The position numbers were made by a program, and so were the translations under genes. 21,189 nt of DNA, from positions 1 through 21,189 of IMG/VR virus record IMGVR_UViG_3300009183_000423; one strand, 5' to 3'. Below the pieces are notes generated by a model. That model saw only the letters and a list, made by a program, of their open reading frames with translations, was not told the origin of the DNA and searched no databases. This stretch comes from a virus. The stretch's first letter is position 1; each line of letters starts with the position of its first letter. Positions 1-6,708 of the stretch are shown here, piece by piece.

Positions 1-160
1 AGTAAGTTGGTTGCATTGCAACACCAAGATTGATTCCTGGAATATTTGCAGAATTAGAAAAGAAATCTGCTTTTGGAATTTTTGTAATAGAAAATTTAAA
101 TCCAGCTGGAGATAAGAAATTTCTATTTGATAATTGTTTTGAGAATGGTGTCTGGGACAT
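1..160 (-). CDS. Tail tube family protein (gp19/gp54-like), 3' part cut off by window edge
   Basis: An open frame reads from an ATG at 160-158 without a stop to base 1, giving 53 residues that begin MSQTPFSKQLSNRNFLSP. The stretch GFKFSITKIPKADFF followed by SANIPGINLGV resembles the N-terminal strands of the tail tube fold. It aligns loosely with gp19 in this same window, where LFECELNFP is followed by AAVLPASNLGIIDV. I infer a tube-like protein such as the baseplate tube initiator gp54 or a second tube protein. In T4-like marine phages the gene after gp23 is often annotated as tail completion gp3, which remains an alternative. There is no clear Shine-Dalgarno sequence. A terminator separates it from gp23, so it is probably expressed separately. 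Confidence 0.65.
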   Translation of the reverse strand, partial: MSQTPFSKQLSNRNFLSPAGFKFSITKIPKADFFSNSANIPGINLGVAMQPTY

Positions 161-169
161 TTTTATTTG

Positions 170-177
170 TATTTATT
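170..177 (-). promoter_or_regulatory. Possible late promoter (AATAAATA) before the left-edge tube gene
   Basis: The minus strand reads AATAAATA, one base from the T4 late octamer TATAAATA. It sits directly after the T-tract of the gp23 terminator and only 10 bases before the ATG at 160. Transcription would start about 4-5 bases ahead of the start codon, much closer than at the other late promoters here (22-38 bases). It is therefore uncertain and could be chance in AT-rich DNA. Confidence 0.3.
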
Positions 178-182
178 TGCAT

Positions 183-207
183 AAAAAAAGAGGGTTCGAA
201 AACCCTC
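183..207 (-). terminator. Intrinsic terminator after gp23
   Basis: On the minus strand a 7-bp stem (GAGGGTT / AACCCTC) closes a TTCG tetraloop and is followed at once by seven T residues. UUCG is an unusually stable loop. The hairpin begins 23 bases after the gp23 stop codon and points in the direction of transcription, so it should end the head-gene transcript. This is the only convincing intrinsic terminator I find in the window. Confidence 0.9.
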
Positions 208-230
208 CAGTAATTTTGTGAACCAATGGA

Positions 231-1634
231 TCACATTAAATTGTCAACGCGGACTCTTCTGTAGTAACGGTTTGCGTTAGCAAGAAGACGACCAGAACCT
301 TGTTGAGTGCCTTCAGCGAATGGATTAGCAACAAGACCATAACGAGTCTTGAATCCAATTTTTGGCTGGAAGCTGTTCTCACCAACGGCACGAACCATTT
401 GGAGAGGAACATATGGGCAGTAGAAGATGCCAGCATCATAAGGAGAAGAACCCTTATAACCAACAACGTAGTATTGGTTTGTAGAAACGTTAGCAGCATA
501 AGGATCGATATAAACACGATACTTACCTTGGAGTACACCAGCAAAGGTATTGCCGGTATCATCAACGTTAAGATTAGCGTTAAGTGCTGGGGTGTAATCA
601 AGAACACCTGCCATGGTGAGTGCTGAAGCAACGTCTGCCGAGCAGAGGATCATGTTACCCTTTCCTCTACGAGTTCTTTGTGCAATTGCGTTAGCATCGC
701 GCTCGATTTGGAATAGAAGTCCTTTGAACTTCTCAACTGACCAACGACCGTTGGAGTCAACGTCAAGGTCAAAAATACCAGCGGTAGCAGTATTAACAGC
801 AGCACCTTGCTCAGCAACCTTATAGATGGTTCTGATAACTTCTCTGTTGATTTCAGCGAGGATTTCAGTTGAGAGAATGTTAGCAAGTTCTGCTTCTGCA
901 TTCAGACCGTGAATTGCCTTGAGGTCTTGAGCAAGCTCAAGTGAGTACTCAGCTTTGAGTGCTCTTGACTTTGCAGTAACGGTGACTTTCTCGATTGAGA
1001 ATGCCATTTCGTTGAACACACTAGTGCCATCACCAAGCGATTCGGAATCGCCAGTGTTCATTCCTTGACCAGTAGCATATCCAGCGGTACTTGCGGTTCC
1101 AACTGGGTTCAGAACACCTGGATTTGTTCCTGCTGGATTTGAAGTAGTACCAAAACCAGCAGCGACATCAGTGAATGAACCTGTGAGGTTCTGTGCTGCG
1201 TTTTCGCCAGAGAATGAAGTATCTGCTTCGTTGAAGAATGCTTCAGATCCAGTTGTTCTATTTGTTCCGTAACGTGAACGCATTGCAAAGATAAGTCCAG
1301 TAGGACCGTTCATTGGTTGAACACCAGCTAGGTCATAAGCGACCAAGTTAGGCATTGAACGACGGATTAAGCTGATTAGAACTGGATCGAAACCAGCAAC
1401 TGGACCAGTAGCAACTGAACCAGTTCCAGTGTTTGAAAATCCACCAGTACCAGCTGAGTTGGTTGGACCAGCTTCGTAGAGGAACTCACGCTCTTCTCTT
1501 AAAAATTTTTCTTGGTTTTCTAGCAGGACTGCAGTTACCATTCTGCGATGCGAGTCTTTGATTTTATCAAGACCCTCATAGTTTAGAAGTGGTGCCCACT
1601 TTTCCTGCAATTGTTCTGCATTGAACATTTGCAT
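231..1634 (-). CDS. 23: Major capsid protein gp23
   Basis: The 467-residue protein forms the hexamers of the T4-like head shell. It is shorter than T4 gp23 (521) and close to marine T4-like capsid proteins. The N terminus (EKWAPLLNYEGLDKIKD) is the typical charged propeptide. A gp21-type cleavage site (L/I)xE lies at LYE-A, residues 52-55, so the mature protein should begin near A55, as in T4 where about 65 residues are removed. The start at 1634 is favoured over the Met two codons later because AGAGG lies about 8 bases upstream. Composition differs from its neighbours: two 60-base lines counted at 241 and 901 hold 29 and 28 G+C, against 15 in a gp13 line at 15601. The 49-base gap to gp22 has only a two-mismatch late-promoter match (CATAAATC, 1667-1674), so transcription from the gp22 promoter is likely. 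The gene ends before a strong terminator. Confidence 0.97.
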   Translation of the reverse strand: MQMFNAEQLQEKWAPLLNYEGLDKIKDSHRRMVTAVLLENQEKFLREEREFLYEAGPTNSAGTGGFSNTGTGSVATGPVAGFDPVLISLIRRSMPNLVAYDLAGVQPMNGPTGLIFAMRSRYGTNRTTGSEAFFNEADTSFSGENAAQNLTGSFTDVAAGFGTTSNPAGTNPGVLNPVGTASTAGYATGQGMNTGDSESLGDGTSVFNEMAFSIEKVTVTAKSRALKAEYSLELAQDLKAIHGLNAEAELANILSTEILAEINREVIRTIYKVAEQGAAVNTATAGIFDLDVDSNGRWSVEKFKGLLFQIERDANAIAQRTRRGKGNMILCSADVASALTMAGVLDYTPALNANLNVDDTGNTFAGVLQGKYRVYIDPYAANVSTNQYYVVGYKGSSPYDAGIFYCPYVPLQMVRAVGENSFQPKIGFKTRYGLVANPFAEGTQQGSGRLLANANRYYRRVRVDNLM

Positions 1635-1683
1635 TTGTTTTGCCTCTTTTGGAAATTTGTTAGTTTGATTTATGATTTAAAAA

Positions 1684-2859
1684 TCACTTTTTTGAAACTC
1701 TATTCAGAGTCTGAAGATATGATTCCATCAAACCAGAAACTGGTTGATTATAAGTTGAACCTTCTTCAGTTAATGTTTCTGAATGATCTCTTTGAGTACC
1801 AGCATTCTTTGGGAAATAAGCTTCCCTCAATGTTACTAGTTTCTCACGATATTCTGCTTCACTTTCAAACTCAACACTTTCTGCTAGAGAAGCAAGTTTA
1901 TCTTTCTGAGAAACTGCAAGTCCCTCAGAAATATCACTGAAAATTACATCAGCAACTGATTCTGCTAGTTTTTGATTAAGAGCAACGTTCTTTGAAATTT
2001 GCTCATTGAGTTTTGTCTCCATTTCATCAAGTTTGTCTACCATACTCTCAAGTACATCATATCTATCTTCAGGGATTGTTACATAATGTTCTTCAAAAAG
2101 TCCTTTCAGACCAGAAAGGAACGATTCAGTCATTTCTGCCTGAAGTCCTCTTTCTACTGAAAGTGCATTTTCCTGCATCCATTCATCGGATACATACTCA
2201 AGATATGAATCAACTCTTTCAGCGAGTTGAACTTTCATATCTTCAACTTGCTCAATTAATTGAGCTTCATAATGTGCTTCTAGTGATTCTTGAATTTCAA
2301 CAATCTTTGAATTGATTGCTGACTCAAAGATAATTTTTGCTTTTTCTTTGAATTCTTCGGAAAGATCTTCTCCACCTAGAAGAGCATTGACATCTTCTTC
2401 GATGTCATATGCTTCCTTCACAGGAGCATCTTCTTCCTCATCCTCATCATCCTCTTCGTCTTCTGATTTTTTGGACTTTTTATTTTTCTTTTCTTCTGCA
2501 TCATCTTCTTCACTATCCTCATCTTCTTTTTCTTCTGCTTCGGAAAGAAGATCTTCATCTTCGAGTTCTTCCTCTTCCTTCATAGACTTCATTGCTTCAG
2601 CAGGTTTTGCACCTTTATTAATAACATCCTTAACTTGCTTAAGCGTTGCGCCAGGAGTTTTTAATTTTGCTGAATCATCGTCAGATCTATAATTTTCGGG
2701 GGTAGGACCACCAAGATCTTCCCAACTGCCAGTTTGACCAGCAACTGCTCCTGCATCTAATTTTTGCATTGAATCGCCTGCCTTTGCGTTAGCATTTACA
2801 GCAGTGCGAGATTGTGAAGTGCCTGTTTCCATTTCTTGTAAATTGTTACCACGGGACAT
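1684..2859 (-). CDS. 22: Prohead core scaffolding protein gp22
   Basis: This 391-residue protein is the internal scaffold on which gp23 assembles; the protease later degrades it to peptides. Residues about 94-145 are an extreme acidic tract of Glu and Asp broken by a short Lys run (KKNKKSKK, 124-131). Residues about 165-345 are long charged helices, likely coiled coil. Candidate gp21 sites of the (I/L)xE-(A/G/S) type are frequent: LSE-A (105-108), IFE-S (177-180), IQE-S (189-192), LAE-S (298-301 and 325-328), ISE-G (310-313), LRE-A (344-347) and LME-S (377-380). This fits a protein meant to be shredded. GGAGAG just upstream supports the start, and an exact late promoter lies 38 bases before it. 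It sits between gp21 and gp23 as in T4. The serine-rich open frame opposite the acidic tract is only its complement. Confidence 0.93.
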   Translation of the reverse strand: MSRGNNLQEMETGTSQSRTAVNANAKAGDSMQKLDAGAVAGQTGSWEDLGGPTPENYRSDDDSAKLKTPGATLKQVKDVINKGAKPAEAMKSMKEEEELEDEDLLSEAEEKEDEDSEEDDAEEKKNKKSKKSEDEEDDEDEEEDAPVKEAYDIEEDVNALLGGEDLSEEFKEKAKIIFESAINSKIVEIQESLEAHYEAQLIEQVEDMKVQLAERVDSYLEYVSDEWMQENALSVERGLQAEMTESFLSGLKGLFEEHYVTIPEDRYDVLESMVDKLDEMETKLNEQISKNVALNQKLAESVADVIFSDISEGLAVSQKDKLASLAESVEFESEAEYREKLVTLREAYFPKNAGTQRDHSETLTEEGSTYNQPVSGLMESYLQTLNRVSKK

Positions 2860-2896
2860 TTGAACTCTCCGATTAAACCTGTGTTAAATCTATATT

Positions 2897-2904
2897 TATT
2901 TATA
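2897..2904 (-). promoter_or_regulatory. Late promoter TATAAATA upstream of gp22
   Basis: An exact match to the T4 late promoter octamer reads on the minus strand in the gap between gp21 and gp22, 38 bases before the gp22 ATG. It should drive the gp22-gp23 transcript that ends at the terminator at 183-207. In T4 such sites are read by host RNA polymerase carrying gp55 and gp33, activated by the gp45 clamp. Those genes are not in this window. Confidence 0.8.
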
Positions 2905-2906
2905 AA

Positions 2907-3557
2907 TTATAAATTTGATAGAAATTCGTTGAACAGATTGAGTTTCTGTTCATCCAATCTCTTTTGATCAACTAATGTATTTATTCTTCTTTGAATGTTA
3001 CTTGCATTCTTTTCTCTTAAAATAGTTCCTTCCCAAATCCATTCTTTTCCTTCCATAATCCCATTTACAAATGCATCTGGTGCAGAAGGATCTGCAACAA
3101 TATCAGCAGCAGTGGCAAGCATAAAATCTTCACCAACAACTTTATGTCCTTCATTCGTTTGAATTAATGAACCAACACCACGAGAAGAAACACCAAGAGT
3201 TACACCTTCACCGATAAGTGATTGTGCAATTTTACCCATAGGAGTAGAAAGAAGTTGCGATCTTCCTTTAAAATTATCTCCTTCACGAACAAGTGAAGTA
3301 ATTTTATGAGAAACACGATCTAAATTGATTGTTGGTCCATCTGGGTGGCCAAGTTCCCCAAGAGCACGACCCTTTTGGATGAAAGATTCATTATAACGAT
3401 TTACTTCACGGTTAAGAATATCTACTGGATATTCTCTTCCATTACGATTTCTCATATTTCCTTGAAGGTATATGCCCTCAATAAACATTTTCTTTTCAGC
3501 ACCCTTTCCTTCAACAATAAATTCAACTTTTTGTACTTCTTCTGTGATTAGTTTCAT
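2907..3557 (-). CDS. 21: Prohead core protein protease gp21
   Basis: This 216-residue serine protease of the T4 gp21 / herpesvirus assemblin fold (peptidase family U9/S80-type) cleaves scaffold and capsid proteins after (I/L)xE during head maturation. The sequence shows the expected catalytic His in GELGHPDG (H71) and the Ser in LGVSSRGVGS (S124 or S125). An Asp in ADIVADPSAPD (D152 or D156) follows. The N-terminal half (FIEGIYLQGNMRNRNGREYP) is typical of the family. Possible self-cleavage sites are IVE-G (14-17), IME-G (167-170) and IWE-G (174-177). GGAGA, overlapping the end of the preceding gene, supports the start; only two bases separate the two genes. It lies between the head core genes and gp22, as in T4. 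Confidence 0.93.
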   Translation of the reverse strand: MKLITEEVQKVEFIVEGKGAEKKMFIEGIYLQGNMRNRNGREYPVDILNREVNRYNESFIQKGRALGELGHPDGPTINLDRVSHKITSLVREGDNFKGRSQLLSTPMGKIAQSLIGEGVTLGVSSRGVGSLIQTNEGHKVVGEDFMLATAADIVADPSAPDAFVNGIMEGKEWIWEGTILREKNASNIQRRINTLVDQKRLDEQKLNLFNEFLSNL

Positions 3558-3559
3558 TT

Positions 3560-4108
3560 TTATGCGTCTCCAGCAATTTGAATTTGTTGATAATATAAAG
3601 ATCCTGATCCGGCACCATATGCCGATATTTTTATAGATTTCCTCAAATTACCATCAGTAGAGAATGCGGTTGCAATTCCTGAAGTATTTGTTCCAATACT
3701 AACTCTAGTAGAAAAATAACCATTATAACCAGTTGATGAATCAACTGCTGTGACAGGTTGATATGTAAAGTTATAGTATGGTTGTCCCACAGAAGTTAAA
3801 GATACAAAATCTCCAACTCCAAATGGTGATCCAGTTCCTTCTGGAAAAGTAATTGTAGTTGTAGTACCTGTTGCGATTCCAACAACTGTTTGTGATGCTG
3901 GACTTAATGCAAGAACTGCAGTTCCTCCACTTGGAACATAATAATCTGTTGTTGATGCTGTTGGATTTGTTCCAATTGCAATAAAAGCTGGAGCAGTTGC
4001 TACAACTCTTAATGCTTTTGTTTGAACCGATAATGCAGATGAAGTTGTTGCGGTTCCAGAAGTAACCGCAATAGAACTACCAAGACCAACTGGTTTGTGT
4101 ACTGTCAT
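3560..4108 (-). CDS. Small virion structural protein, conserved in marine T4-like phages
   Basis: This 182-residue protein begins MTVHKPVGLGSSIAVTSG and is rich in Thr, Ser, Gly and Val with no charged helices, so I expect an all-beta fold. The central motif FPEGTGSPFGVGDFVSL and the C-terminal LYYQQIQIAGDA resemble small structural proteins I recall at this position in T4-like cyanophages. The role is not established; a capsid decoration or head surface protein is possible given its place among head genes. Start and stop codons overlap the gp67-like gene by one base (TAATG), suggesting coupled translation. The codons of the acidic tail of that gene (GAGGAAGAAGAG) provide purine-rich Shine-Dalgarno sequence. 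Confidence 0.8.
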   Translation of the reverse strand: MTVHKPVGLGSSIAVTSGTATTSSALSVQTKALRVVATAPAFIAIGTNPTASTTDYYVPSGGTAVLALSPASQTVVGIATGTTTTITFPEGTGSPFGVGDFVSLTSVGQPYYNFTYQPVTAVDSSTGYNGYFSTRVSIGTNTSGIATAFSTDGNLRKSIKISAYGAGSGSLYYQQIQIAGDA

Positions 4109-4320
4109 TACTCTTCTTCCTCTGTGTAATCTTCATCCTCATCATCATTTTCATCATCTTCATATGTTTCTGAATCTTGTTCACCAAAAAGACCAGCAGA
4201 AACTTGAGGTCTTACTGCCTCAACTCTTTCTGCACTTTTGGCAAAAAGAATTTCTTTAATTTTATCTGCAATTTGTGAAGGGGATTCGTCAGAAACAATC
4301 ATATCTAGTAGATCATCCAT
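4108..4320 (-). CDS. 67: Prohead core protein, gp67-like
   Basis: This 70-residue protein starts MDDLLDMIVSDESPSQ. It has an amphipathic N-terminal half (about residues 1-35) and ends in an acidic tail from about residue 51 made almost wholly of Glu and Asp. T4 gp67 (PIP) is of similar size, lies between genes 20 and 21, starts similarly and also has an acidic C terminus; it is part of the prohead core and is processed in the head. I therefore call this a gp67 homologue or analogue on position, size and composition, since the sequence is too short and biased for strong proof. An exact late promoter lies 29 bases upstream, overlapping the end of gp20. No strong Shine-Dalgarno sequence is visible. 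Confidence 0.75.
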   Translation of the reverse strand: MDDLLDMIVSDESPSQIADKIKEILFAKSAERVEAVRPQVSAGLFGEQDSETYEDDENDDEDEDYTEEEE

Positions 4321-4348
4321 ACTGTTTTGGTATATAATAACTAAAAAC

Positions 4349-4356
4349 TATTTATA
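4349..4356 (-). promoter_or_regulatory. Late promoter TATAAATA upstream of the gp67-like gene
   Basis: An exact T4 late octamer on the minus strand overlaps the gp20 stop codon (4352-4354) and lies 29 bases before the gp67-like start. It should drive the gp67-like gene, the 182-residue virion protein and gp21. Confidence 0.75.
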
Positions 4357-6028
4357 TCTCTCCACCTTTCGGCATTTGAATTTGCGTTGCTTTTGCTTGT
4401 TTTTCCAGTCCTGGTTCCATCATTGGTTGTCCCAAATCCATAGAACCATTCATATCTTGCGTGGGCATTCCAGTTGTTGGGTCTATTGGTTGATTTGGAT
4501 CTGGAATAATACCGTCTTCAATCTCTTTTTTGATCTGCTTATCAATTTCTATAATTTCTGTATCAGATTGTTTTAATACTTTAGTTCTGATGTATTGTGC
4601 AGAAAAATATTTTCCAAGATATGGTTCCATTGCTGCAACAACCCCTAATTGATCATTTAAAAGTTCATTTTCCTTTAGGTTTGAAAAATGATTATCATAA
4701 ACATAATCATATTGGATGTGGTCATTTAAAACTTGCCAATCTTCTGGAGTAACAATATTCTTTAAGATAAGCTGCGTTTTCAACATATCATTGAAAACTC
4801 CAGAAAATCTTTTTCTAAGTCTTCCTACAAATTTTGTAAATTTTAATTCATCTCTTAAAATTTCTGAAGATCTTCCTAAATTAAATCCACCACCACCAAC
4901 ATCAATTCTACTTGATGGAACATTTAAAGATTTGTATAATTTCTTTTGGAAATATTCAATATCTGCAAGTTCTCCAAGATTCTGTCCACCAGGAAGTGTG
5001 GTGATTTCAGTTCCACGACCACCTTCTCTACGTGGTAACCAAAAATCTTCCAGCATTGCCATGTGCTTACGATCATCACGGATTTCTCCAGTATCAGCAT
5101 TATAAACAAGTTTATTGCGATAACGATTCATTACATCACGCAAATATTGCTCCGCTTTAATCTTCGGGAGATTGCCAACATCAATGTAGAAGATACGACG
5201 TTCTGGGGCACGAGAAAGTCTATAAATGACCAAACTATCCTCAATCATTCTTAATTGATTCAGTGCCTTGATTGCTTTGTGTAGATATGAAAGGATTGTT
5301 TGCTTATTTCTATCTACTAATCCAGAAGTTACATATGTAATTGAATCTTTTGCAATTTTTACACTTTTTGATTCATTTCTATAGGAAATTGTTCCACCAC
5401 TTGAAGTTGGACTATTTGGATCATACAAATAATATTCTTCAATAGTTGGTGCTTGGTATTGTTCCAAACCTTCTTTGTTTACAAACATTGAAGATTGATT
5501 ATTGTTTGATATTTGTTCTGCTTTACGAATAAATCTAATTTTTAATGGATCAATAAATCTTATTTCTTGAATCCCAGAGCTGGGATCTTTCATATCAATT
5601 ACTTTATGGTAGAAGATTCTTCCATCTACATACCAATTTCTAAAAATTTCGTGGCATTTTTTATCAAAGTCCATTACCTCTTTAATATATCTAAACTCGT
5701 CTCTAATAATGGATTTTAACTTGTCTGACGCTGGGAGATTTGATAGATCAATTTCTACTGGAGAATCATTTAAATCCGATACAATTGCTTCGTTTACTAC
5801 ATCTTCAATAGCACTATCACACTCTGGATGAAGAGACATCTCACGATATCTTCTTACCAAGTCCTGTTCGTTTTTATATACTCCTTCAATATCTACATAT
5901 TGCCCATAAAATCCACTAGAAAGATAAAAATCTGACTTATCTTCGTCATTAGGGGCAACTGGAGAAATAAGTTTTTTGGACTTATCATCTCCAGTATTCT
6001 GTATTTTAAAACCAAATAATTTAGCCAT
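4352..6028 (-). CDS. 20: Portal vertex protein gp20
   Basis: This 558-residue protein should form the dodecameric portal through which DNA is packaged and to which the neck binds; T4 gp20 has 524. The highly conserved centre is clear: LSRAPERRIFYIDVGNLPK, MLEDFWLPRREGGRGTEI, LPGGQNLGELADIEYFQ and LNVPSSRID. These surround the region used for cyanophage gp20 diversity PCR. I start at the ATG at 6028 (MAKLFGFKI) rather than at the TTG one codon upstream. The Shine-Dalgarno sequence is weak (AAAAAG). The C terminus is rich in Met, Pro and Gln, a variable tail. A near-consensus late promoter lies 23 bases upstream. Confidence 0.96.
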   Translation of the reverse strand: MAKLFGFKIQNTGDDKSKKLISPVAPNDEDKSDFYLSSGFYGQYVDIEGVYKNEQDLVRRYREMSLHPECDSAIEDVVNEAIVSDLNDSPVEIDLSNLPASDKLKSIIRDEFRYIKEVMDFDKKCHEIFRNWYVDGRIFYHKVIDMKDPSSGIQEIRFIDPLKIRFIRKAEQISNNNQSSMFVNKEGLEQYQAPTIEEYYLYDPNSPTSSGGTISYRNESKSVKIAKDSITYVTSGLVDRNKQTILSYLHKAIKALNQLRMIEDSLVIYRLSRAPERRIFYIDVGNLPKIKAEQYLRDVMNRYRNKLVYNADTGEIRDDRKHMAMLEDFWLPRREGGRGTEITTLPGGQNLGELADIEYFQKKLYKSLNVPSSRIDVGGGGFNLGRSSEILRDELKFTKFVGRLRKRFSGVFNDMLKTQLILKNIVTPEDWQVLNDHIQYDYVYDNHFSNLKENELLNDQLGVVAAMEPYLGKYFSAQYIRTKVLKQSDTEIIEIDKQIKKEIEDGIIPDPNQPIDPTTGMPTQDMNGSMDLGQPMMEPGLEKQAKATQIQMPKGGEI

Positions 6029-6050
6029 CAAAAATTTAAATACTTTTTAG

Positions 6051-6058
6051 TATTTATG
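6051..6058 (-). promoter_or_regulatory. Probable late promoter (CATAAATA) upstream of gp20
   Basis: The minus strand reads CATAAATA, one base from TATAAATA. It overlaps the gp19 stop codon (6054-6056) and lies 23 bases before the gp20 ATG, in the spacing range of the exact sites. It fits the looser NATAAATA form I recall from T4-like cyanophages. Confidence 0.5.
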
Positions 6059-6689
6059 ATCCTGTTCCAAGTTGAGTAGTACCATCAGAATTGAGAGCAT
6101 CCCACCATTGAACTTGAAGATCTACAGTGAATTCTTCAATTGTATCTGAAGAATCATAAGAAAGTGAAATATCACTTACTGCAGTTGGGAATACCCCATA
6201 AAACTTATATTGCTTCAATACCGGAAGTTGAGTGTCAGAGGTTGGAACATTTCCATTAATCCCTGCTCTTCCGAGTTGTCTAACAATAGCATCTTGTTGA
6301 TAATCAAATGGATTGATCAATCCAGCATTATCTTCGTGCTTATTGATTATATTCATCCATCTTTCAAATGCAGTTCTGATATTGAAATTAATATCATTAA
6401 TGACAGTAATGGACCAAGGATCAAATGTCCTGTCTCCAGCAATCTTGAGATTTCTTCCTCTAAAAGGAACATCAATAATACCAAGATTTGATGCTGGAAG
6501 AACTGCTGCTTTAATTAGGAATCTAGTTGAATCAGATAAACTATCTGCAGTAGATCCATCTGGAAGTGAAATTGTTGGAAAATTTAATTCACATTCAAAT
6601 AAATTAGGTCTCGCTCCACCTCCAAGCATTCTTCCCTTGAATTGCTCAAGGGTTCTGTCTTTTGTATTTGGAATGTTCTGATTAGCCAT
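6054..6689 (-). CDS. 19: Tail tube protein gp19
   Basis: This 211-residue protein should form the hexameric rings of the inner tail tube inside the gp18 sheath. T4 gp19 has 163 residues; marine homologues are longer. Recognisable parts are RMLGGGARPNLFECELNFP near the N terminus, the strand pair KAAVLPASNLGIIDVPFRGR and the stretch FDPWSITVINDINFNIRTAFERWM. Near the C terminus SDISLSYDSSDTIEEFTVDL leads into QVQWWD. AGAGGT shortly before the ATG supports the start. Only 19 bases separate it from gp18 and there is no promoter in that gap, so the two share a transcript, as in T4. Confidence 0.94.
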   Translation of the reverse strand: MANQNIPNTKDRTLEQFKGRMLGGGARPNLFECELNFPTISLPDGSTADSLSDSTRFLIKAAVLPASNLGIIDVPFRGRNLKIAGDRTFDPWSITVINDINFNIRTAFERWMNIINKHEDNAGLINPFDYQQDAIVRQLGRAGINGNVPTSDTQLPVLKQYKFYGVFPTAVSDISLSYDSSDTIEEFTVDLQVQWWDALNSDGTTQLGTGS

Positions 6690-6708
6690 TGTGTTTTACC
6701 TCTAGTAA

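Noticed and set aside
30-221. Plus-strand 63-residue open frame at the left edge
   Set aside because: It lies opposite the tail-tube-family gene and the gp23 terminator, and its protein has no recognisable features. The minus frame gives clear family sequence.
1667-1686. Late promoter or terminator between gp22 and gp23
   Set aside because: The best promoter match has two mismatches, and the GATTT/AAATC inverted repeat is too short and AT-rich to call a terminator.
2312-2692. Plus-strand open frame encoding a long serine-rich protein
   Set aside because: It is the complement of the Glu/Asp-rich tract of gp22 (GAA/GAT codons read as TTC/ATC and TCN on the other strand) and has no promoter or ribosome site.
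6029-6031. TTG start one codon upstream for gp20
   Set aside because: The ATG at 6028 gives the expected MAKLFGF start and there is no reason to prefer TTG.
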